64,000 nt of DNA from Cladosporium sp. IMV 00045 (Eukaryota > Ascomycota > Dothideomycetes > Cladosporiales > Cladosporiaceae): NCBI GenBank assembly GCA_001931905.2, contig MSJI02000181.1, positions 1-64,000 on the forward strand. The letters run 5' to 3'. The position numbers were made by a program, and so were the translations under genes. The notes below the pieces were generated by a model, which was given only the letters and a program-made list of their open reading frames with translations, was not told where the DNA came from and did no database searches. Within the stretch, counting starts at the first letter, position 1; every line of letters starts with the position of its first letter. Positions 20,861 to 31,560 of this stretch are shown in pieces.

Positions 20861-22177
20861 TGTCGTTGATGGAACAGTGTGATGTGTCGTTAAAGTTGGC
20901 TACGAGATAACTCAGTATTCCAAAGCGCACAACAACGTACTGGTTTATATTGGAATTACATCCATTAGTATTTCTCCACATATTTGCCGCAGATGGAAGC
21001 TTTATCACTCTTGATGTCATGCTGTAGACGGATCGGCAACGGCAATTGCCTCTGGACTCTCTTTCATCCGAGATCTACACGCATGGCTGCTATAAATGCA
21101 ATACTTTGTGGGTCGTAGAAGAGGCGCATTTAGGCAAAAGTACAAGCCATGAGCTTGTTCGACAAAAGCTCACCAGAGGTCAGCAAGAGCTTCCCAATCA
21201 TTGCGTGCTGCAGCTGCGCCGTCCGACCGCGAACAAATGCTACGCCAGAAGTGCGACCCTTCCTTAACCCGCTTGTGGTCTTTGAACGCAGCATTCAGGC
21301 AGTGCAGATACGCTGACGTGGTTTCCAGGATCGTATCTCTCTTTGCTGAATGCTCCGAGAGCAAGTTAACTGATTCTATTCAATAAGTGTGCGAAAGTCG
21401 CACGGAGCTTGCGACTCTATCGATCTGCTGGACGCCCGATGTACGCCTGGACGAAGAATGCACATGCCGTTTCCTCTGAAGGAAGGATGTTCTGGTTGTA
21501 CCCCAACCGTTGGACCAATGGGGCCGGAATATCAAAACCGAGTCCCCTTGAGGTAACATGGATTCCATCCAAATGCATACGGTGCACGCCTGATTCTTGG
21601 AAGGCGGCTACATAGAAGATCAGGTCACCAGAAATGCTGGAATCGGCGGTGTGGAGTCCCACAGAGTCAGCGAACATGCGTAGCTCCGTTGAGCAATTAG
21701 ACTCCGTACGACCCTGAGGAACTGATGAACAACTACGGTTATAGCGAATCATCAACCCATAGATGGTTTGTGTGTGGAACGACTGCTTCAGCTATCTGAC
21801 CCCAGTAGGCACAGGATATGCATTTGAAAGGATTTCTGAAACGTTTCGATGTGCCTACGTGGGACTGATACGAAATTAAATGTAAGAAACCAGACCGCAT
21901 GTCTGATGCGTGCAGACACAGACCAGTGCGGTGGGTATTGTGAAAGAAATCACTCAGTTCAGCTTTTCGTATGGTCCAGCTGCTCAATGCTCAGCTGTTT
22001 GAAGTTTCAGCTATGGAGTGACACAAAATAATCATCCTCAACTCTGTGGTAGCAGGGAACCGAAAGAACGCATATATTTATCGATCGATCCCAACTCTAC
22101 AGACATGATTCAAAACCTCAAGCAACTTCGCTCATCACAACGATAAGCAACACACTCACCTCATCAACTCAAACACC
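20861..22177. other. Intergenic; one unassigned minus-strand frame
   Basis: A minus-strand frame at 21417-21755 (112 codons) has a fairly protein-like composition but no recognisable motif and no convincing splice partners; I do not call it a gene. The rest is flanking sequence, including the promoter of the secreted protein gene. Confidence 0.45.
22070..22081 (+). promoter_or_regulatory. Possible TATA element of the secreted protein gene
   Basis: GCATATATTTAT lies about 100 bases before the ATG at 22178, at a plausible distance for a TATA box with a short 5' UTR. Assigned by position and sequence only. Confidence 0.4.
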
Positions 22178-22618
22178 ATGCATCTTCCAGCCCTTTCCAT
22201 CATGGCCGCGTTGCTCGCCAGCGCGCCCCAAGCCTTTGCCAGGGTCAACTGCTACAGTGGAGGCAGGCATTTCCAAGCCAGCGCCGACTCCCTGCGCACT
22301 ACTTTCAGAAAGATCTGTGAGGACAACTTCACCTTCTTTCCAACGACTCAGAGCGCTGCGCTCGCATGCTACAACTACGACAGTGTGTCCAAGATCAATT
22401 TCTTGGTCCGCTACGAGGGGCCAAACAGTGACCAGGGTCTCAATTCGGGCGATTGCGAGCGGGAGTTCTTCGATATCGCAGACCCGTGTGAATTCGGCGG
22501 AGAAAACAAGAACCTGGGCTCGGTTTTCTTCTTCCGGTACGTTTTGTGTGATTCCTAATGAACTGGAAGACTTGACTGATGATGGCTTAGTGTTGACCCC
22601 AACGACGGACAATGCTAG
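22178..22618 (+). CDS. Small cysteine-containing secreted protein (effector-like)
   Basis: Exons 22178-22536 and 22591-22618, 128 residues. The first 21 residues (MHLPALSIMAALLASAPQAFA) form a clear signal peptide with a hydrophobic core and an Ala-x-Ala end. The mature part of about 107 residues has six Cys, enough for three disulfide bonds, and is otherwise polar and aromatic. The intron (54 nt) places the last Cys as the final residue: the spliced end reads VDPNDGQC then stop. Without splicing the frame ends at 22558 and this Cys is lost. Small secreted cysteine proteins of this kind are candidate effectors, antimicrobial proteins or toxin-like proteins in fungi; nothing here shows which. 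No family recognised. Confidence 0.8.
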
Positions 22619-24351
22619 GCGAAGAGCCAGGCTTTCTGCCTGCATGAAGATAATGGCTGAATGCTGTTACCGTGTCAGTTCGAGATCAAAGAAAATGACT
22701 TCTTGTGAGAGGAAAGGGGGAATTGGAGGAGGAGGAGGAGGTGGAGTGGGATGGAAAAGGCGGACATTCAGGGAACGTCACTCGTTAAAAATTTCCGGTT
22801 CAGCCAGTATGTCTTGTCTGAATAAGAAAGCTCATCATCGCAACCTCTCGCTAGTAGCCTGTGTAACGAAACGGATGATTTCGGGTCCTGTCATAATGCT
22901 CAGAAAGCGAGAAGCCTCCTCGGTCGCTTTTGGAGGCTGCATCCGATTGTGATTGTAGGTGTCTGTCTCCAAAGCTCCAAAGATAATCGATTCTCGAAAC
23001 CTCCTGTCTCATAAGCGTGGTTTTGAGACTGACACCAAAAATGTATGAACAAAGCAATATTGCTACCGGGTCGTTGCGGATTGCAAAATTAAGAATCTTA
23101 TCAAGTTTTGGGAGGAATGGCATCACCTGAGAACACTCAACATCATCTCAGGATTTGGTTTACTTACCGACAAGAAGACTTGTCGCTGCTCTGCCTGAAG
23201 TTGGTGTATCAACGGCCTAGATTCGATATGCAGGCTGACGGCTGTAACTCAGCCGCCACATGAGCTGATAGGTGCAGCCTTTCCCCAGCATCCGCCTGAT
23301 GATTGGACATCGACCGGCCAACTTTGCCTTGCGCTCTCGCGATGCGAGGCGGCACGTGATTTGCTGAAAACATGAAAAGGGCCACAGGGTACTGATTGAC
23401 ACGAGGCGGACTAGCTAGACATGATCACCACCGCGACACGACAGAGAACGTCATTTGAGCCGGTAAGTCACCAACATATCGCTTTTCGATAGCTGTAAAT
23501 AACACACGGAGATGGCGAAGTTTGAATCTCGATGACCGCCGTCTCGAGCTCGACCTTGGAATTCCAGAGACGAGATGTGAGCCTCGCGCAGTCGAATTCA
23601 TCAGTGCGCACTCAGCTCATTTTTGGTAAGTGGCGTGATGCTGCCTCGATCAGGCTTGAAGTCAAGTATAAGATACGGCACATATCGAAGCGAAAGCTTG
23701 CGTGGCAGAGCCCTCCATCACTTTGCGCAGTTGGCCTGTTATATCCCGTTGAATTCTCTGTGTGCTGATCAGTACATGGCCTGATTGCGCCTCACGGCAC
23801 GAGCATGGTGCATGGTAAGACTACCTCGCATGTACGCAAGCTGGATGATCAAGGACCTCGAAGAGCATTGCTATCAAGCCAATAGCTGCTTTCAGCCAGC
23901 CTCTGCCTTCAGGTACATATCACTCTACCCAACAAAGCTGGCGAAGACGATCTGGAATCCCCAGTACCCGTCCAGTAATGGCGTGATGACGCCTTTACAC
24001 TTGCTCATTGGACCGGATCGTAGACTCCAACATAGATGCAGGCCCTTGTGATCATATGCTTTTCACGATATCCACCTATACCAAGCTTCGCATCGTATGC
24101 TGGGAAAGATACGTTATATGCAGCTTACGTGTTGGGAAGAACATGGTCCGTTTGCCGACAGGGTTGAAAGGCACGAGACGATCAGAAGACATTGCTCTAG
24201 TCATCGTAGCGATTAGTATCTGGACATATAAGTATCATAAAGGGCTCATGGACGACCTTGCTTCCTTCCCTTACACTACCACTCACCACGCATTCGGCCA
24301 AACTTCCTCGACTTGATTACATCAGCACATTTCTACAAGGTTGATCTCAAG
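22619..24351. other. Long intergenic region, no gene seen
   Basis: About 1.7 kb without a convincing coding sequence. The open frames are short, overlap on both strands and lack motifs. A purine-rich GGAGGA tract lies at about 22724-22745. The right end should hold the promoter of the metallopeptidase gene. Confidence 0.5.
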
Positions 24352-25695
24352 ATGTCTTCCAACGGACACCGCCATGTCGGTCAAACATGTTGTGGCATAG
24401 TCCCTCCACACATATTAGAGCATGTGGCTCGTGCACCTGGTGCAAGTGAGAAGCAACGAGCCATCGCCTTCAACACCCTCAAGGCCATGGAGAGTATACA
24501 CCGGGCTCGCGAAGGCTTGGGTTTGACTGCTTTTGCTTCATCCGGCGCATCAACGGCTGCAGGAGATCGGGCAATGGCTGCACCTCAGCCCTTGATCCCC
24601 TCCTATGTTTACTCAGAGATCGCAAAGGCCGAAGACATCGCCGAAGAAACCAAAGCCCGCGTGAAGCTCAACATCGAGAGACTTAGTGCTCTGCAGAGCG
24701 CCGGGAGACTTCGTCCGCCGAGGCGACCAGTACCAGAGCATCTGTTTCGAGTCGTGCGAGATGCACATCAGACGGACGAAAAGACGGGCGATATTGTCAT
24801 CCGAGATCTGCAAGAATGGAATGCCTCGATGGATGACGGTGCCAAGCGCGTCTGGGACTTCCTCGGAAAGATTTTTGACTTTTTCTCCCAGGTCTACGGC
24901 CGCAATTCTATCGACGATAAAGGGTTCCATCTGGTTGCAAGCGTTCATTGGGATGACGACAATGGTATCACGCCTGGGTATATGAATGCCTTCTGGGATC
25001 CTCGGACTTCCGAATGGTATTTCGGTGACGGGGATGGTGCCATCTTCAACGACTTCACTCGCAGTCTGGATGTTGCTGGACACGAGTATTCGCATGCTGT
25101 CACGCAATTCACAGCCAATTTGCCGTATCAATGGCAATCCGGCGCCCTGAACGAACACTTCTCCGATGTGTTCGGATCGTTGATCAAGCAGTTCTACAGC
25201 CATCAGAAGGCTGAAGAGGCAGACTGGCTCATCGGCCAGGGTATCTTCTTGAATGAAAACGCACCAGCACTTCGCAGCATGAAGGCTCCAGGGACCGCTT
25301 ACAATTGGCCTGAAGTCGTTGGGCGAGATCCTCAACCAGCTGACATGGACGGGTATGAAGAGCTTCCAATGAGCAGGGATAACGGTGGCGTGCACATCTA
25401 CTCGGGAATCCCAAATCGTGCCTTCTATCTTGTCGCGACCGCTTTCGGCGGAAACGCTTGGGAGAAAGCCGGCAAGATCTGGTACAACACTCTGTTGGAC
25501 CCGGCCCTGCAGGCAATGTTCGATCCGGAGAAAGTCAACACACGCAACCTTGAGAAGAACTCCAAGAACGCCTTCAAGCTGATGGCAGACCTTACGTGTC
25601 GGCACGCGGAAGCGCTTTACGGACAAAGTGGGCGTGATATTTTGCGCAAAGCCTGGATGACTGTCAAGGTCTTGCCCATTCGGGCATCGCTGTAG
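24352..25695 (+). CDS. M4 (thermolysin/protealysin-like) metallopeptidase
   Basis: An intronless frame of 447 residues from MSSNGHRH; an earlier in-frame ATG at 24313 is less likely. Near the N-terminus CGIVPPHIL matches the short protealysin propeptide motif. The zinc site is complete: HEYSH at residues 244-248 and the third ligand Glu 268 in ALNEHFSD, 24 residues after the first His as in thermolysin. The transition-state His is about 348 in DNGGVHIYSGIPN. There is no signal peptide, so like protealysin it may be cytosolic or leave the cell by another route. M4 enzymes are mainly bacterial, and the lack of introns beside intron-rich neighbours fits, but does not prove, acquisition from bacteria. 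Confidence 0.93.
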   Translation: MSSNGHRHVGQTCCGIVPPHILEHVARAPGASEKQRAIAFNTLKAMESIHRAREGLGLTAFASSGASTAAGDRAMAAPQPLIPSYVYSEIAKAEDIAEETKARVKLNIERLSALQSAGRLRPPRRPVPEHLFRVVRDAHQTDEKTGDIVIRDLQEWNASMDDGAKRVWDFLGKIFDFFSQVYGRNSIDDKGFHLVASVHWDDDNGITPGYMNAFWDPRTSEWYFGDGDGAIFNDFTRSLDVAGHEYSHAVTQFTANLPYQWQSGALNEHFSDVFGSLIKQFYSHQKAEEADWLIGQGIFLNENAPALRSMKAPGTAYNWPEVVGRDPQPADMDGYEELPMSRDNGGVHIYSGIPNRAFYLVATAFGGNAWEKAGKIWYNTLLDPALQAMFDPEKVNTRNLEKNSKNAFKLMADLTCRHAEALYGQSGRDILRKAWMTVKVLPIRASL

Positions 25696-26144
25696 GTGTT
25701 GTGGTCAGTCCACAATGTCATTTCGATCCTTACCTTTGCGTGGTATAGGATGGCAATAGGCTGGTCAGCAGCTTAGCGATGGTCTCACGATCGCCGTCCG
25801 TGCTTTCTCAGATTGAAGACAATGGTCGGAATCGAATTGTATCAAAGTTTTTGTGTGACAAGAACAATGCACTGCTCTACGTTCCTCACCGAGCAAGAAA
25901 CTCAAACGTGACAATCATCAATAATCTCCCTGTACTCCGCGCTTAGAGGTGATGTGAAACTTGATAACTGAAGATCAGGAGTCCTCCGGGTGGATTCAAA
26001 TGCCAAGCCCCGGACGTGAATCATGTAGCGCCCATGCCCATGCCACGCGATATCCTCTTACGCCGTGTAACAAGCCGTGCGAACCGCATCATCATTTGAT
26101 CAGCACCACGGCATTGGAAACATCCAGACTCGAGTACTAGAATA
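25696..26144. other. Intergenic, no gene seen
   Basis: 3' flank of the metallopeptidase and 5' flank of the next gene; no coding sequence supported. Confidence 0.55.
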
Positions 26145-27130
26145 ATGGCACCGCAACTGGCCAATGGAAAGATTGTGGCGCAGATCCTTGCGTACGAAAG
26201 CGACACATCTCGCCTGCTGCAAAACGTTCAAATGCACGTTGCGGCAGGGAATGCCCTATATGCAGCCACTTTCCTCTGTCGCTACAGTGGGCAGTCGGCC
26301 GGGATAGAGAAGAAGGCCATTATAGCGGCCCACCGACCGCACTGCGACCAAGATAGAGGCGTGCGTGCGGAGATGACCGCCCATCACGATCACGATCACG
26401 ATCACGATCTCTCGAGCGGGCTCAGCGGGGACCTCACCCTCACGCTAGTACATATCGACACAACATGGCGATTCGAAGACATCAACCACAGCTCGGCCGC
26501 CTCGCCAAAATTCTCTTGGCCCACCATCCGCAAGTTCTATACTCCTGGTGCCCATTTGGATACGGACTTGGTTTTGGAAGCTCACCATCTTTCCGGTGAT
26601 ACCCGCCTTTTACCGCGTAAGAGAGACCATTAATGCAGGATGTCTGAATGAATACTGACTCGATTTGAATAGCACCTGCTGCCCATCTCTTACATATCGA
26701 GATAAATTGCGACGTAGAGTCTGGTGCGGTCGTGACCGAAGTGGCACAGAAACTGCGAAGTGATCTGGCGTACTGGACAAGACAACTCGTCTTCCAGTCG
26801 CATGTTGCAGAAGCTGAGCAGCTCAATCCAGCACAGAAAGTAAAATACGTCCTAATCACCGAGACTGACACACGACAAAGTGCCGAAACGCTGGCATCCA
26901 ACCTGGATCATCAATCACTGTCCAGCTTACCAGAGACATGCAAACATGTCGCTTCGGTTTGCGTCCGTATCTTCACCTTGGAGGGTTCGGCCACATTTGA
27001 CAGAATAGAGTCTCGGGAACCAGAGGATTTTCCTATTGATAATAGGACCCACCGCGAGGCTGTCGACAACAAAAGGCCGTTGTCACCGGATTTCTTTGGT
27101 CTCTCATCTAATTCGTACGTTCATATCTGA
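26145..27130 (+). CDS. Uncharacterised protein with a His-Asp repeat
   Basis: Exons 26145-26616 and 26673-27130, 309 residues; the intron (56 nt, GTAAGA donor, ACTGACT branch, TAG acceptor) keeps the frame. The N-terminal 60 residues (MAPQLANGKIVAQILAYES onward) are well structured in composition. Around residues 81-90 is HHDHDHDHDHD, encoded by tandem GATCAC units. The C-terminal half has mixed helix-like and polar segments. No signal peptide or membrane helix. I do not recognise the family. The His/Asp tract could bind metal ions or be simple repeat expansion. It lies between the M4 peptidase and a broken TPR gene in an accessory stretch. Confidence 0.65.
26384..26409 (+). repeat. GATCAC tandem microsatellite inside a gene
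   Basis: About four copies of the hexamer GATCAC, encoding alternating His and Asp in the uncharacterised protein. A multiple of three, so length change would keep the frame. Confidence 0.85.
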
Positions 27131-27519
27131 ACCGAGGAAAATTTGAGAATGCACCCATCACATGGGGAAATGACCGCCGAATCATGGCAACCTGATGAAA
27201 CACAACCGCATGGTAGCATCCTTCTATGCCCGCCAGCATACAAAGGTGAATTTAGGGTGCCATGCTCAAGAGTGACAAGCACGTCAAGCACGGAAGACTG
27301 CGCCTCTCTATGCACAGGCACCACCGTTACGGATGTTTGAACGGTACTTGAGTTGCGGCTGTTGCTGTCTTCCTTTCAAGCTGTCTGAAAATTTGGAACG
27401 TACTCATCAAATCTTGCACGAGATGCAAGATCCGGCCCGTGGCTTAAGACCTGCAACGGACTTCTTGCTTTGTACGCACCCTGAGTTTCTTGACTGGCAT
27501 GACTGCCACCGGGAGTACA
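27131..27519. other. Intergenic, no gene seen
   Basis: The open frames here have no protein character. The stretch may contain the lost end of the TPR pseudogene. Confidence 0.45.
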
Positions 27520-28350
27520 CACATAGCCTACGCCTTCCGCATGAAATATTTCAACAAGCCTCTACTGGTGAAGCGAGGCCCACCGGGAGATATGGGTAGC
27601 ATGTGGTCGAAGAGAATAGCTTCGTCAGAGACGCTCTTCAACTCCTCGGGGAAGTCTAAAGGCAAAAAGCGATGAAGAGTCTCGAGTGCGCTGTTTCACA
27701 GTATGACCGCCACGTCAACGTCTTCCGGTCTGCCTTGCGCTTCGAGTACTGTGGCGAGATGGAACTGGGTCCGCGAGTGCGCTTCGGCAGGTCAGGACGC
27801 GAGGACCTGTTGCTGATCGAGAACTCTACGGAACCAGGTTCTGTGATTTTGAAGGTTAGCATCAGGTCGAGATTCCTTCCGCAGCGTGGTGACTTACTCG
27901 GCTTCGAAGAAATCCTGTTTCAACTCATGTATTGCACCAATTGCGTACATGCTATGCAGCGAGAGTGGATTCACAAGACCGACCTTCTCAAAGCGCTGCT
28001 CGTAGATTTCTTCGTGTATGCGCAGTGCTCGCTCCACGTCGCCGCTTTGCAGGATGATACAAGCTTGGTCGAATTTGAAACGACTCCAAAACAGGTTGTA
28101 GCCAGTTTGGTTCATGAGCTGGTCGCCTTTTGTGGCCAAGTCGATCGCTTCCTCAATTCCTCCCTGGTACATGCGCACAAGTGCAATTTTGTTACAACAG
28201 CTCGCACACTTGAAAGGAATGTTTTCTTCGACATGTCTTGCGAGACTCAGTCAGACATTTTGCCATGATGGGTTTCGCCCTGAACTATCGATGGCAATAA
28301 ACATTGTATCTCTTCTGCGACAGCGACTCCCGCACTGGCAACGCAGGCAT
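27520..28350 (-). pseudogene. TPR-repeat protein pseudogene, C-terminal part
   Basis: On the minus strand a frame with tetratricopeptide character (GGIEEAIDLATKGDQLM, SGDVERALRIHEEIYEQRF) runs from about 28350. A typical intron (27842-27888 region, GTAAGT with GCTAAC branch) joins FFEAE to TWFRRVLDQ. The continuation keeps the family pattern, including FHLATVLEAQGRPEDV and DEAILFDHMLP. Three in-frame stops break it: TGA at 28251-28253, 27793-27795 and 27696-27698. All three could come from CGA by C-to-T change. Only the C-terminal part is recognisable; the N-terminal effector part common in such fungal proteins is not seen. Limits are approximate. Confidence 0.75.
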
Positions 28351-28659
28351 CGTTATCAGTACGGACAATGAAAAGGGTTTTTGATTTCTCCCGGCCGACA
28401 CGGACCCGAAGAGCTAGAGTGCCTCACGCAAATTTGGATCAATGTTGGAATCAAAGGCTGAACAGCGTTTGGCCCTTTGGGATGTGACACAAGTTCAGGG
28501 CCGATTTCATGACCATACAGAGGGTAGGGTGGATAAAATCGAGCCGTAGAAGACCTGGAGTTTGATGACCTAACAAATCGCTAGCTTACGACCATACAGG
28601 TAATCGTGCATAATTCCTTCAGTAAATGAACAACCCAGCTTGCCATCTTCCGCACCGGA
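28351..28659. other. Intergenic or unrecognisable remains
   Basis: No supported coding sequence lies between the TPR pseudogene and the last exon of the methyltransferase gene. Confidence 0.45.
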
Positions 28660-29623
28660 TCATTCTGGCTTCTCAGCAAGCACCATACAAGTACAAGGAT
28701 GAGCAATGTATGTCGTCCACCATGATTTTTCCTTCTGCTCAAACTCCGTGGCGGTCGGTAACATCTATCCGAGGTTAGCAGGCCCATTTCTATTGCCGGT
28801 GACTGCGAGAAATAACTCACTAAATGCACATTGGTCAGCTCAATTCTTGTCAACGGTCGCTTGTAATGCAGAAAATAAGGTTTACTTGAGAGCCTGCCAT
28901 GCTGTAACGTAACTTACCGGTTTTCCATGTCACTTTGGGAAATCCTGCAGCCAAGGAAGCCTTTTCGTACTCGGAGACGTAGAAAACATTTTAATCATAC
29001 TCCACCAGCGGCGATGCGTTGGCCACGATGCGTATCTTGATGCCAAATTCATGCGACTCCACGATCTCCCATTTGTCCCCTGGCTCGGCTTCCGCCCTAG
29101 CGACCTTGAGTCCAGCTTCTGCTAAGAGGAAAGGGTTATACGTCAGACCAATGAATCTGCCCCCTGGCCCTAAAGCGCCTGTAATGTCACGGAACATCGC
29201 CGCCATGCGCTGCCAGTGAGATGCGTAGTTGAGAAGCCATGCGGCCATGACAACGTCGAATGTCCCGTTCATGTCGCCGAGCCCCAGGCTCTGTGACAGA
29301 TCTTCTTGCTCAAAGTCGCCGACTAGATACCGGATCGATCCATCGCGCTGATCCGGGGCTAGCTCTTCGACGGCGTTCTTAATCATTCCACTCGAAATGT
29401 CGATACCAATGACGTCGCGTGCTCCTTTGGTCGCACATATCTTCGAATAGAAACCTGTGCCACACGCTACGTCGAGCACTCGGAGCCCGCTGAGATCGCC
29501 CAGCGCCTCGCTCGCATATCTGTTCTGTATGATAAGAATCGGTTGGTTCTTGAATTCCGTGTAAAGCGCACTATAGTCATCGAATTGGTCCACGTTAACG
29601 GTCGACGATTTTGGAGAGTTCAC
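28660..29623 (-). pseudogene. Class I SAM-dependent methyltransferase with stwintron and premature TAA
   Basis: Exon 1 is 29623-28919 (235 codons, phase 0) and exon 2 is 28764-28660, total 269 residues. It has a Rossmann methyltransferase core: VLDVACGTGFYS (motif I), a conserved acidic GIDISSGM, and GPGGRFIGLTY. A TAA at 28991-28993 interrupts exon 1 after LVEYD. The same frame then continues with the usual family ending: NVFYVSEYEKASLAAGFPKVTWKT, then across the intron to LPTATEFEQKEKSWW. Either the gene is inactivated, or a 210-residue truncated enzyme is made, or this is a base error. The intron between the exons can only be removed in frame as a stwintron. Substrate unknown; the core resembles small-molecule methyltransferases. 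Confidence 0.82.
28765..28918 (-). other. Stwintron (nested introns) in the methyltransferase gene
   Basis: On the minus strand the internal intron runs 28917 to 28820: GTAAGT donor, GAGCTGAC branch, CATTTAG acceptor, 98 nt. Its removal joins G28918 to TGAGTT at 28819 and creates the donor GTGAGT. The external intron (28918 plus 28819-28765, 56 nt) has a GCTAAC branch and ends GGATAG. The final junction is ACC|ATG TTA CCG, reading WKT-MLPT. One plain intron would leave an extra G and break the frame. A nearer AG (CTCAAG, giving a 33-nt internal intron) would yield the same mRNA but is too short to be likely. Confidence 0.75.
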
Positions 29624-30153
29624 TATGCAACGGTGTGCAGGGAAGTCAGGATAACCACGTGGGATTCCCTTTTTCTTGAACAGAGTACGGCATATTTAGC
29701 CACTTCATGACCGGTGAGCGGAGCTACAGAGCTGTAGACGTGCAAACATGCAGAGTTGTCTGACTACGGAGGACGTTGATTGCGCAGCATAGCTGCAGTT
29801 GTCTCCTTGTCAATTGGACGGTATAGATTGGGAAGGGAAGTCAAACGCCCCTAATTCTGCGCTGCCTTGTGTTTCAACTTGGCAACACAGTACACGGAAT
29901 CGACAAAGCGCCCGGTTCATTTTCGGCTAGTATTGTGCAACAACCGGAAGCTCGCAGTGATCGAGCGCGTAAGGTAGATAGAGATTGTGTGTGAAGTACG
30001 CCTGGCAATTCACGTCAGTTGCGCAACTTCCCCTGCTGTCTTCTGGTGCCATTCATCATGCAGTGTTTGGTGCTTCTGACATGTGGATCGAATGCCTTGT
30101 GTGATGAAAATAATGTAGCAAGGCCCTTTGCTTCGAATCTCATTCTACCGAGT
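29624..30153. other. Intergenic, no gene seen
   Basis: 5' flank of the methyltransferase and 3' flank of the second TPR locus; no coding sequence supported. Confidence 0.5.
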
Positions 30154-31560
30154 CTACCTCGACCAGAACACAATTGAGCGATCAAAGTCTTGGTCTTTGA
30201 GATCTTCGATGTGCCGTGATTTGCCAGGACCTCTGTGCATCTCCTTGTACAGGTCCAACGCTTCATTCGCAAACTCTTCAGCGTCGGCACCTTGTGCCTT
30301 CGCCAACTTCCATTTCTTGTAAGCTACTCGCGATCTCTCCGGACGAAATATGTCTTGTTCACCGTACACTCTGGCCGACAACTTGAGAAGCTCCCTGTCG
30401 CTCGTTAGTGGGAACCGAGTTACAGCCGGGAACGATCGTGTTACCCAGCTTCGCCATAGCGCTTCTCTCGAATTTAGTGATCGGCCAGTCGCACTGACTC
30501 ATCGGCTGTGCGATGATGGAGAGGCCCAAGAGTTTCTCTGTAGCGCGCGACGCAACGTTCATAGAGTTCCATGCCCTTGGCGATGTTTTTCTGGCCCAAC
30601 ATGACATTACCGTAGCCCAGGCAAAGCTTGCCTAGACTTGACACGAAATCATTAGTGGAGGACTCGGCAGAGTATCAAGATGTACTCACGCAAATGACAC
30701 TGGATCATCCGCACCCAACGCATCTTTCCTTTGTATCATCACCTCGGAGAACTCCTCTGCCGCTTCGTCCAATATTTCCTGCAGCCAGAGGGAGAATCCA
30801 AGATTGATCTGTGGCATCGTGAGTGAGTGAGTGTGTGTGTCGCTGCTTGTTAAGTACTCAAGCTCGTCAACTGATTGTCGGAAGCATTCCTTAGCGATAA
30901 AAGCGTTCTCGCTTTGTAAGTAAGCATTTCCAAGCTCATTGAGAGCAACTCCCAATCTGGTATCTCTTTTGAGCGAAGCGGGCGGAACATTTCTTCCAAG
31001 CATATTCCTATGCTTGAGGAGGTGTTGCAAAGAGTCCATAGGCCTATTCGTGTGCAGAGCTAGAACTCCAGGATGGTGCTCAAACTTCGCCTCCAGTTTC
31101 GTCACTCGATCTGTAATCGCAGGCTCCTCATTGCGCGAAGCATCACATGGAACTTTGTGAGCATTGTTTGAGCGACAACCAGGAGCTTCTTGCTTTGTTC
31201 GAAGTTCGACTTCATGAGACCAAACCTAAAGATCATGTTAGCTCAAGATTTTTGTGTGCAAAGCGCACTGCTACTTGCCATGCCGCTTCCAGAAGAACGT
31301 CTATTGCATCCATTCGCTGTTGTGAGCCTTGCACGGGCGGAGAACACTTCTTTTCTGCAGCCAGCTTGCCAAGCAGAACGAGGTGTGGGAAGAGCAGTTC
31401 ACACGGTGCCCACAAGTCTGTCTCATTCCTGAACTTAGGATCTTCCTTCTGAGGCCATACCGCATGCATCAGCTCCAACAGTACCTTGAGAATAGTATTA
31501 TAATGTTGGGCTTTCTTGAAATACAAAATGCGTCAGGCAGTAAGGATTGCTTGGGCGAGC
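30154..31560 (-). pseudogene. TPR-repeat protein gene with a nonsense codon
   Basis: A spliced frame can be followed on the minus strand from about 31510 (KAQHYNTILKVLLELM) to a stop at 30154. Introns: one with donor GTAGCA joins LLEAAWQ to VWSHEVEL near 31285-31230; one with GTGAGT and acceptor TCAAG joins DDPVSF-A to LGKLCLGYGNVM near 30690-30640; one at 30395-30444 joins RYGEAG to ELLKLSARVYGEQ. The repeats (LGVALNELGNAYLQSENAFIAKE, LGYGNVMLGQKNIAKGMELYERCV) are tetratricopeptide type. In one place, TAA at 30474-30476 after LADH, the frame is broken. The 5' end is unclear, with stops upstream of 31510, so an N-terminal part may be missing. It is related to, but not the same as, the TPR pseudogene at 27.5-28.3 kb. 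Confidence 0.7.

Noticed and set aside
21417..21755. Minus-strand frame of 112 codons as a gene
   Set aside because: No motif, no splice partners and no conservation information.
24613..25626. 337-codon minus-strand frame opposite the M4 peptidase
   Set aside because: Antisense shadow; the plus strand has the full metallopeptidase signature.
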